A stretch of 9,408 nt of DNA. Source: Prevotellaceae bacterium. Its GTDB lineage: Bacteria > Bacteroidota > Bacteroidia > Bacteroidales > Bacteroidaceae. Below are positions 1 to 6,200 of the stretch, piece after piece. The stretch spans positions 1 through 9,408 of the forward strand of contig JAUNQM010000071.1 in assembly GCA_030536165.1 (NCBI GenBank). Reading direction: 5' to 3'. The notes beneath the pieces are model-generated. The model did not search any database, was not told where the DNA came from, and saw only the letters and a program-made list of their open reading frames with translations. Numbering within the stretch: position 1 is the first letter of the stretch; every line of letters starts with the position of its first letter. The translations under genes were made by a program, and so were the position numbers.

Positions 1-4
1 AAAT

Positions 5-138
5 CGACCCTGAATGGGTCGCACTTTCAATAATGGTACGAATATAGTACGACCCTGTTAGGGTCGAAGGTTGATTTAGGCTTTGCTATCTGCAGGTCTG
101 CGACCCGCAGTTAACATAGTAAGACCTCTCCGAGGTCT
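5..138. repeat. Cluster of four short palindromes sharing a GACC/GGTC core
   Basis: Four hairpin-forming palindromes lie in a row: 5-21 (CGACCC, 5-nt loop, GGGTCG), 50-66 (CGACCCT, 3-nt loop, AGGGTCG, perfect), 90-110 (9-bp arms with one mismatch around TGC) and 122-138 (AGACCTC, 3-nt loop, GAGGTCT, perfect). All share a GACC/GGTC core but differ in the flanking stem bases, and the spacers between them are unrelated. This looks like a REP-type cluster of mobile or recombinogenic palindromes. No REP-associated transposase is visible in the window. They lie beyond the terminator of the neighbouring operon, so they are probably not part of its transcript. Confidence 0.6.
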
Positions 139-236
139 CAATACTCAAAAAAAGACACATCATGTATGTAGCACTAACACTAATATTGATAGAAGATTCT
201 ATTCCAAAACCATAGCATCAGTAGTGATGTTACAAC

Positions 237-275
237 AAAAAAAGCAGAGACGCCTCAATAGGAAGGTGTCTCCGC
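237..275 (-). terminator. Intrinsic terminator of the GLUG/small-protein operon
   Basis: On the minus strand an 11-bp stem (GCGGAGACACC with GGCGTCTCTGC; one G-T wobble and one A-C mismatch) encloses a 10-nt loop and is followed directly by seven T residues. It begins 24 nt after the stop of the small gene at 299. Its position and orientation support both the reality of that gene and its cotranscription with the GLUG gene at 460-1884. Confidence 0.85.
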
Positions 276-298
276 TTGCTTGCTAATATATTTTCGTC

Positions 299-454
299 TT
301 ACCAGCCGAAGTAATCTAATTCGTCGTCTTTGCTATATGCATCGCTAGGATTAACAGGTGTATTGTCCATTTTCAATGAATCAGCAATTATATGCTCTGT
401 CGTGAGAGCTACAACCTTATTTGAAGGGCTAATATAAGTCTTTTTCATAATCAT
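299..454 (-). CDS. Small hypothetical protein of 49-51 residues with KKTYISP N-terminus
   Basis: The gene reads M-I-M-K-K-T-Y-I-S-P and ends D-E-L-D-Y-F-G-W before TAA. The first ATG at 454 lies 5 nt after the stop of the GLUG gene; a second ATG at 448 gives MKKTYISP and is the likelier start, making 49 residues. There is no signal peptide or membrane segment. The N-terminal half (to about residue 25) is a mix of short hydrophobic stretches ending HIIADSL. The C-terminal half is acidic and probably disordered (DAYSKDDELD) with an aromatic end. Tight spacing and a strong terminator 24 nt downstream argue that it is genuinely expressed with the GLUG protein. From memory, Bacteroidales genomes hold many short proteins starting with a similar K-K-x-Y-x-x-P pattern, without assigned function. 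I cannot verify membership. A role as regulator, chaperone-like partner or peptide precursor would be speculation. Confidence 0.75.
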   Translation of the reverse strand: MIMKKTYISPSNKVVALTTEHIIADSLKMDNTPVNPSDAYSKDDELDYFGW

Positions 455-459
455 CTATT

Positions 460-1884
460 TTATTTAATGTATTTTTTACCATTCACGATTACAATTCCCT
501 TATAGCTGCTGTCAACACGCACGCCATTGAGATTATATAGAGCGTTGTCAATTGTCCATTGTCCATTGTCAATTGTTTCAATGCCTGTTACCTCGCCGAA
601 TACAACTTCTAATGCGTCCTTTGCACTTGGAGCAGCATTTATGTATGCTTTGTGGTGTGCAAGATGACCTGCTGTTGCTGGGTGGAACATGCCGTCTGCT
701 GCAAGAATGTATTCACCGCCAGCAAGGTCTGCACCTGTAGGAGCACCAACGAGTTCGTTGCCAGTTACGTCAGCAGTTGCAGCATCTTTTGAGAATGTAA
801 ATACAGCCTTCTCAGCAGCAGTTCCTTTTACAATAACACCAGTTCCTGCAGGAATGATGCCTGTAACTTCTGTGAGAGCAACGCTATTGCCACTGACAAC
901 TCCTTTATATGCAGTCACGCCTGTAGGTAATGTGAAGTTGTAAGGCAAGCAGAGTGTATTATAGCCTGCATCAGAGATTGTGAGAGAGTTTGTTACATAT
1001 ACAGGGTCTGCAACGATTCTTACAAAGTCTGAATAGTATGTAGATTTGGTGCCTGTAATTTCTACAGTTCCTTCAACGTAGCAATCTGTGATGTATAAGT
1101 CGCCTCCGAGATTACAGTTTGGAATAAATGCTCCACCATTTGTTGATTTACTAGTGCCTGCGCAAATAACCTTTCCTGTAAAACTACAATTGCTCAATGT
1201 GCAGTTACCTGTACCTGATGCACAAGGTGTGAAACCAGCCCATCCCTTAGTTGGGTTCTTTGTCAAAGTCAGGGTTCCGTTGTATGCACAATTGTTGAAT
1301 GTACCATTTTTTATCATACCAGCAAAGCCGCCTACGTATGTTGAAGCGAGAGTTTCATCAATATTGCAAGTGATATTGATGTTGCTGATGATGTTTGAAA
1401 TCTCGTTGAAACTATTTGCCTTGCCAACAACACTTCCATAGTTTCCCTTTTCTTTGCCTGTATTGATTTTCATTGTACCATTTAAGGTAAGGTTTTTGAT
1501 AGTGACGCTGCTATTGTTAACCTGACCAACAAATCCCCAATATAATCCTGATTTGCCAGCAGTAATGTTAAGACCAGAGATTGTGTGACCATTTCCTTCG
1601 ATGCATCCATTGAAATTACTGCTCACACCGCACTTCCAGTTGTTGCCAGTCATGTCAAGGTCGTTTGCAATATAGAAGTTGTCTGTGCATGCTGATCCGC
1701 TTACTTCTGTGATGTAGCACATCCATGCTAATTCCTGTGAAGTAGTGACGTTGTACCATCCCTCAAATTCTCCACTTGTGATTTTCTCAGGCTCTTTGTA
1801 GTTGCCTTCGTCATACCAGTTTGTTGCTGCATTGGCAATCAGGGCCATGCACAGCATGATTGTTAACGTAAAAAAATTCTTCAT
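460..1884 (-). CDS. Secreted GLUG-repeat protein with C-terminal sorting-like motif
   Basis: This 474-residue protein starts with a clear signal peptide (MKNFFTLTIMLCMALIANA, cleavage about 19/20). Residues 20-285 form a GLUG-type module: W-Y-D-E, the ELAW motif at 51-54, the IANDLDMTG landmark near 72-80, GNGHTISGL at 97-105, and repeated C-x-Y/F-x-G-T/K turns that suggest a beta-helix-like fold. Residues 301-420 resemble a beta-rich domain common in Bacteroidales surface proteins (ISDAGYNTLCLPYNF...PAGTGVIVKG). Residues 437-447 are a repeat-derived linker (TIDNGQWTIDN). Residues 448-474 carry the motif YNLNGVRV...GIVIVNGKKY, which resembles the C-terminal signals of secreted Bacteroidetes proteins, so export and surface attachment are likely. 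GLUG proteins are thought to be adhesive or matrix-like; no catalytic motif is visible. The start is set by the signal peptide. There is no Shine-Dalgarno sequence and I find no convincing promoter in the palindrome-rich upstream DNA. Confidence 0.9.
   Translation of the reverse strand: MKNFFTLTIMLCMALIANAATNWYDEGNYKEPEKITSGEFEGWYNVTTSQELAWMCYITEVSGSACTDNFYIANDLDMTGNNWKCGVSSNFNGCIEGNGHTISGLNITAGKSGLYWGFVGQVNNSSVTIKNLTLNGTMKINTGKEKGNYGSVVGKANSFNEISNIISNINITCNIDETLASTYVGGFAGMIKNGTFNNCAYNGTLTLTKNPTKGWAGFTPCASGTGNCTLSNCSFTGKVICAGTSKSTNGGAFIPNCNLGGDLYITDCYVEGTVEITGTKSTYYSDFVRIVADPVYVTNSLTISDAGYNTLCLPYNFTLPTGVTAYKGVVSGNSVALTEVTGIIPAGTGVIVKGTAAEKAVFTFSKDAATADVTGNELVGAPTGADLAGGEYILAADGMFHPATAGHLAHHKAYINAAPSAKDALEVVFGEVTGIETIDNGQWTIDNALYNLNGVRVDSSYKGIVIVNGKKYIK
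545..579. repeat. In-frame heptanucleotide array (TTGTCMA units) inside the GLUG gene
   Basis: On the plus strand the units TTGTCAA, TTGTCCA, TTGTCCA, TTGTCAA and the partial TTGTTTC follow with exact 7-bp period. Read in the gene they give the 7-residue periodic linker TIDNGQW-TIDN (residues 437-447), directly before the C-terminal motif. Related 7-bp arrays are intergenic at 2264-2298 and 2357-2384. Confidence 0.8.
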
Positions 1885-1992
1885 GTTTGATTGTTTTTAG
1901 GTTTGATAAATGTGATATAATGTTTTTACTATAATGAAGAACACCCGAAGTTCGTGGACTACGTAATTGATTGTGAAAAAATATTTTCATTC

Positions 1993-2011
1993 CCTCCCCC
2001 ATAGGGGGAGG
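1993..2011. repeat. Perfect 8-bp GC-rich hairpin
   Basis: CCTCCCCC and GGGGGAGG flank ATA, giving a perfect 8-bp stem with a 3-nt loop. It lies about 110 bp upstream of the GLUG gene start. It could belong to the same repeat-rich element as the inverted repeat at 2034-2134. No T-run adjoins it, so it is not a typical terminator. Confidence 0.6.
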
Positions 2012-2033
2012 TAGGGCGAGTTGTGGCTTTTCA

Positions 2034-2134
2034 TAGCCCTCCACACCTAAGGTGTTACGCGTGTCACTCCTCAGGTGTGACTACCCCTCACACCTAAGGT
2101 GTGGCAGGTTTTACACCTTAGGTGTGGAGGGCTA
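2034..2134. repeat. 101-bp element with perfect 22-bp inverted ends and nested palindromes
   Basis: Positions 2034-2055 and 2113-2134 are perfect reverse complements over 22 bp (TAGCCCTCC then ACACCTAAGGTGT). Each arm contains a palindrome with core ACACCT-N-AGGTGT. Two more copies lie inside: 2063-2081 (GTCACTCCT-C-AGGTGTGAC, one mismatch) and 2089-2103 (CACACCT-A-AGGTGTG, perfect). The element is non-coding and resembles a MITE or a REP doublet. No flanking target-site duplication is evident. Confidence 0.75.
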
Positions 2135-2143
2135 AAAATAGCA

Positions 2144-2180
2144 ACAACCCCATATAGTTTATTAAATCTATAGGGGTTGT
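2144..2180. terminator. Long hairpin, possible bidirectional terminator
   Basis: ACAACCCC-A-TATAG pairs with CTATA-GGGGTTGT, a 13-bp stem with one bulged A and a 10-nt loop. On the plus strand it is followed by GAATTTTTTG; on the minus strand by TGCTATTTTTAGC. On the minus strand it could end transcription from the gene at 2384, about 200 nt upstream, and insulate the GLUG gene. It could equally be part of the neighbouring palindrome cluster. Confidence 0.45.
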
Positions 2181-2192
2181 GAATTTTTTGTG

Positions 2193-2223
2193 AAAAAAGC
2201 AGGACTTTTTCCCGTTTTCTGCT
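2193..2223 (-). terminator. Weak terminator-like hairpin downstream of the SGNH gene
   Basis: On the minus strand AGCAG and CTGCT form a 5-bp stem around a 16-nt loop, followed by a run of T residues. The stem is short, so this is a weak alternative to the hairpin at 2144-2180 for ending the transcript of the gene at 2384. Confidence 0.3.
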
Positions 2224-2226
2224 CAT

Positions 2227-2243
2227 CGCGTGCGTGCGCGCGT
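2227..2243. other. Alternating pyrimidine/purine GC-rich tract
   Basis: The stretch CGCGTGCGTGCGCGCGT alternates pyrimidine and purine over 17 bases and is followed by TATTTAATAA. Such tracts can adopt Z-DNA under negative supercoiling. It stands out from the AT-rich surroundings. No function can be assigned from sequence alone. Confidence 0.5.
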
Positions 2244-2263
2244 TATTTAATAAGGTGTAGTAT

Positions 2264-2298
2264 CATGTACAATTTACCATTTACAATGTACAATTTGG
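2264..2298. repeat. Intergenic heptanucleotide array
   Basis: Five consecutive 7-bp units (CATGTAC, AATTTAC, CATTTAC, AATGTAC, AATTTGG) share the pattern of alternating ACAATT/ACCATT. It is the same repeat style as the in-frame array at 545-579. Confidence 0.65.
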
Positions 2299-2356
2299 GG
2301 TAATATTGAAGCAAACTACTGCCAGCAATTGGCCATTATCCAACATTGAGACATGT

Positions 2357-2384
2357 GCAATTGACCATTTACCATGTACAATTT
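2357..2384. repeat. Heptanucleotide array abutting the SGNH gene stop codon
   Basis: Four units of 7 bp (GCAATTG, ACCATTT, ACCATGT, ACAATTT) run up to and touch the stop codon of the gene at 2384-3163. More degenerate units may extend left to about 2325. The array is non-coding here because the stop precedes it. Confidence 0.6.
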
Positions 2385-3163
2385 TACTTTCCTTGCGCTT
2401 GATTGACGGCGCGGATGGCTACATCTTGCAGATATTTGCACGTCTGCGGGTCGAGGTCGCAGGTGGCTGTAGCGGGGCTAAACGTGCCGCCGTAGATGAT
2501 AATGTAGTTCACGCATGCCTTGAGATAGGCTCCGAACTCGGACTGATGATGGTTGTCGGAACGGAGCAATACGATGTCGGGACGCTCTGCGCGCACAATG
2601 GCAAAGGCATCGCCGATAGGCGAGATGCAGTCCATTGGCTTCATGCCGAGCTTTTTCAGCGCTTTGTTCATGGCTTTGAGATAGAGGCGAGTGCCGACGA
2701 CAAGGTTTCGGTCGAACTCTTCGTAAGAGCCGAATCCGCGGTAATTATCCTTGCCGTAGCTCCATGTGCGCTCAAGAATGATGCGTGCATCAGCGCTGTT
2801 GGCACGTATGCGTGTGGCTATCTCTTGTGCATCTTTCAGCGCGTGTTCCCATCGCTTAGGCTCGTGGGCATAGTAAGCTTCTGCCATGCTGCGGTCTTGG
2901 AGCATGACTACGTTGTTGTCGTGGCGTTCAATGGCTTTGATGGTCTTGTCGCTGACAAGATGACGCTTGAACGACATACCGCCTGCGTATGACGACTTGA
3001 CTGCCGTAGGGTGCCCGTTGCTGTTGCAGATGCGTTTCAGCATGGAGTCGGTCTTGAACACGTATGTGAAGCTGTTGCCGATGCAGAGGACCTTCAAGGA
3101 ATCCTGAGCAGACACGGTGCTGCTCAGGATTGCGATAGAGAGAAATATAAATATTTTTTTCAT
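2384..3163 (-). CDS. Secreted SGNH-hydrolase-like protein (DUF4886 type), single domain
   Basis: This 259-residue protein has a signal peptide (MKKIFIFLSIAILSSTVSA, cleavage about 19/20) and is then a single SGNH-like domain. The block I motif CIGNSFT places the likely nucleophile at Ser31. Block II is GGMS at 61-64, a block III-like segment VVMLQD ends at 85-90, and the last block DNHH at 203-206 supplies a possible Asp203/His206 pair. The pattern matches the DUF4886 family, which I recall as part of the SGNH/GDSL esterase superfamily. The substrate is unknown; deacetylation or de-esterification of a glycan is plausible. It begins 44 bp after the giant gene, so cotranscription is likely, and it is a paralogue of residues 811-1060 of that protein. 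It lacks the C-terminal motif of its neighbours, so it is probably periplasmic or freely secreted. Confidence 0.87.
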   Translation of the reverse strand: MKKIFIFLSIAILSSTVSAQDSLKVLCIGNSFTYVFKTDSMLKRICNSNGHPTAVKSSYAGGMSFKRHLVSDKTIKAIERHDNNVVMLQDRSMAEAYYAHEPKRWEHALKDAQEIATRIRANSADARIILERTWSYGKDNYRGFGSYEEFDRNLVVGTRLYLKAMNKALKKLGMKPMDCISPIGDAFAIVRAERPDIVLLRSDNHHQSEFGAYLKACVNYIIIYGGTFSPATATCDLDPQTCKYLQDVAIRAVNQAQGK

Positions 3164-3171
3164 TGCGATTT

Positions 3172-3201
3172 AATCGATGTTTCGATAATTCGATTTTTCG
3201 A
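3172..3201. repeat. TCGA array with exact 8-bp period in the gene gap
   Basis: TCGA occurs at 3174, 3182, 3190 and 3198, exactly 8 bp apart, filling most of the 44-bp gap between the giant gene and the SGNH gene. On the coding strand the units are TCGAAAAA, TCGAATTA, TCGAAACA, TCGATTAA. The same family recurs around the sigma gene start. Confidence 0.65.
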
Positions 3202-3207
3202 GACTCT

Positions 3208-6200
3208 TTACTTCACCAGATACTTCTTGCCGTCCTTGATGACAATGCCCTTGTAGTTTTCGCCTACACGCACACCCTGAAGGTTGTATGCCGAACCTTG
3301 AACCTGGTACTTTGAACCTTGAACCTCATTGATACCAGTTGGCGTGTCAGGGTTGTTGCTATAGAGACCTTCTTCAATCATATAGACAATACCGTGGGTC
3401 TTGTCGGCAATTGGGTTGAGGTCAACAGGCTGTCCGTTGTCGATGTTTTGGTAGTAGAGTGGCTCGGTTGTGTTGCCCTCGTTGAGCAGATAGCAGAGTT
3501 CACCGCTGTTCATCTGTTCTACGGTTGCATCGATAGGCTTTACGCTTTCGGCAGAACCTGTAGCTGTGAGACCTACGTTGTAGTTGTTCTGGCATGTAGA
3601 TTCACCCTGGCCATCGCTTCCGAATGTACCATAGATGATGCCGTAGTTGTTAGGAGCTTTGGCTACAGTCATCTCGCCTGCTGCGTAGCAGTTCTTGATT
3701 GTGCAGACGCTCTTGTAGAGACGTGGGTAGCCACAGATAGCAGCACCATACTTTACGGTTGAAGTGTTCTGAGCATCAATCTTACCATTGAACCAGCAAC
3801 CATTCATGCCGCCAGTCTTGGTAGTGTTAGAGTTGAATGTGCCAACGAGTCCTGCCCATCCTGAAGAAACCTTACCTGTGGCAGCGATTGTGAATGTGCC
3901 GTTGTACGAGCAAGAAAGGAAGTTTGTGCCCTTTACGCGACCTGCAATACCACCGATGTATGCAGCGTCGGCTCCATCGGCAATAGTGATGTCAACATAG
4001 CTGTGAACATTCTCGACTAATGCTAATGCATTTGCCAGACCAACCAGTGTACCATAGTCGGCATTGCTACCAGTGTGGGCTGTAGTGATTTCCATCTTAC
4101 CATAGAGACTGAGATCCTTGATGACTGAAGTAGAGTTAGTCTGACCGATGAGACCTGTGTTCACGTCTGCAGCAGCAGGATTGAGGTAGAGGTTCTTGAT
4201 TGCGTGACCACCACCGTTGATGTTGCCGTTGAACGAGTTTCCAAGACCTATTGGTGTCCACTTTTTGTTGCCGAGGTCAATGTCCTTTGTGATAAGCACG
4301 TTTCCACCAAATGTAGCCTCACTTGTTTGTTTTGCAATCCATGCGAGCTCGTCGCCCGAAGTGACGATGTACCATTCGTTAGAGCCCTTCAAAGGTTCAA
4401 CTGCAGTAGTTCCGTCCCATACTTCTGCAACGATTGGCTGTGCAGGTATGCCCTCGTTAGGGTCGAGAGAGATGCTGTCGGCGCTTGTCTTGTCCCATAT
4501 CTTGAGGTTAGGCACAATCTGCATTGCGTTGATGGCGTATGTCTTGCCTTCTTCAGAGAGGATGCTGAGGAAGATGCGTCCGTAGAGGTCGGCCTTAACT
4601 TGCTTTGCCCAAACAATTGTAGATGCGTTGTTGGCAATGTCGATGCTTACTGAATCAGAAGTCTCGCCAGTGGCAACATATTTAGTTGTCAGGGTTTCGT
4701 CAGACTTGTAAGAACCGAAGAAGCCGAGGTCGTAAGCCTGGTCAGGGTAGAGACCTGCGATGGTGATTTGTGCGGTGTCGCCCTGTGAGATGAATGCAGT
4801 CTGGCTTACTTCCTGTGGCATTGTCCAGTCAGTTGTGGTCTCTGCGGCACCGTCAGTGTAATCGCCAGTCATTGTAGTGTTCATTGTCACGTTGACAGAA
4901 GTCTGTCCGAGTTTGTTGTCAACGATATACTCAAGTACAGAGCTCATTGCAGGGTTTGTTACTGCGTTCCATGTTGTGCCGCCGTATTCAGCGTTGCGCT
5001 TTGAGTCGAAGCTGATGTTGACAGGACGGTTCAATGGCTTGTTTGTCATGTCAGGGTTCACGCCCCATTCCTTCGACATATCGGTAATCTCGAATGGCTT
5101 AAGGCAAGCGTAGTGAACGGCATTCTTCAGCAGTTCAGCCATGTTGTCGGAGATGGTTGATGGCTTGTAGTCGATGGTGAGAGCCGACTCACCAAAGATT
5201 GTTTCATACCATACAAGACTCAACTGATAGCGACCGTGGTCGTAGTTCATGTGATAACCGTCGCGAGTCATGTTCTGACCGATGTAAGTAGTGCGGCAGT
5301 TCTGTACCGATGTGCCTGCAGGGATAAGGAGGTCGGCATGGATAGAGTCTGCCACCTTAATATATGCATCGCGCACGGCTTCGTACATTCTAATCTGGTC
5401 GCGACCGTAGTAAGTCTCGAAGTTAGCCTTTGTGCATCCCTCGTCGTCAGCCCAAGTTGAGAATACAACAACCTTCAGAGCTGGATTATTCACGTTAGCC
5501 TTAACAGAGTCGAGGAGTTCTGTGATGTAAGGATAGAAGCTCTTTTCAACGCCACCGTCGTAGTGCGACTGCTGAATTACAACATAGTCCCAAGGCTCAT
5601 CCTTGATTGCAGTCATCATTTCAGAGTTGCCCTTTGTGGTTGTGTTGTAATCTACGTTCTTGTAGTATTTATAGTCTGCAGCGTGAGCCTTTAGGTTGTT
5701 CACATGGTCAGAAAGACTTGTGCCGCCGATATAAGGCCAACCAAAGATAACCTTCTTGCCGCCAGACTTGCAGATAGGAGCGAAGTAGCTCTGCAGGGCA
5801 TCCATAGTGAAACTGTTACCGATGCCGAGGATGCGGATTACGTCGTCGTCCTTTGCATAGAAGTGAGCGTAGAGTGTGGTGTCGGATGTGACAACGCTTT
5901 CAGCCGTGAACTGTGTTCCGGCAGTTGCCTGGTCATACCATCCGATGAATGGGTTCTCTGCATTCACAGGCTCTGCTGGCAAGACAACCTTTCCGTTGGT
6001 GTAGGTTGCTGCATAGAGTGTGTCTTCAACCATGAAGCTTACTTCAAACACTTGGTTCTTTTCAGTGCGAGCCACTGGATAAGATTCTGCATCCTTCAAG
6101 TTCTGTCCGAATGCTTCGCCCAGCATGTGGCAGAGCTCACCGCTGTGAATCTGGTCCATCGTTGTCTGCGTAGCATAGCTGTCAGTTGCAGCGAGAGTGA

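Larger units (their letters stand above)
1885..2383. other. 499-bp intergenic region with palindromes and heptanucleotide arrays, no gene found
   Basis: No plausible gene is visible here on either strand. In order it contains an unassigned AT-rich leader for the GLUG gene (1885-1990), a GC-rich hairpin (1993-2011), a 101-bp element with 22-bp inverted ends (2034-2134), a long hairpin (2144-2180), a weak terminator-like hairpin (2193-2223), an alternating purine/pyrimidine stretch (2227-2243) and heptanucleotide arrays (2264-2298 and 2357-2384). It must hold the end of the transcript from the gene at 2384 and presumably the promoter of the GLUG gene. Confidence 0.7.

Noticed and set aside
5..138. 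Possible CRISPR array
   Set aside because: The units are short palindromes that differ from each other and the spacing is irregular; no identical direct repeats or cas genes are present. The same applies to 2034-2134.
83..286. 67-codon plus-strand open frame
   Set aside because: It runs through a palindrome cluster and the intrinsic terminator of the opposite-strand operon and shows no protein-like features.
1885..1990. Promoter of the GLUG gene
   Set aside because: I looked for TTTG-N19-21-TAnnTTTG on the minus strand and found only weak partial matches such as TATTTTTT without a -33 partner, so none is annotated.
1811..2044. 77-codon minus-strand frame overlapping the GLUG gene start
   Set aside because: It covers the hairpin at 1993-2011 and the intergenic leader and is out of frame with the signal peptide of the real gene.
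2306..2992. 228-codon plus-strand open frame
   Set aside because: It is antisense to the SGNH gene, which has a signal peptide and conserved blocks; the antisense product shows no domain.
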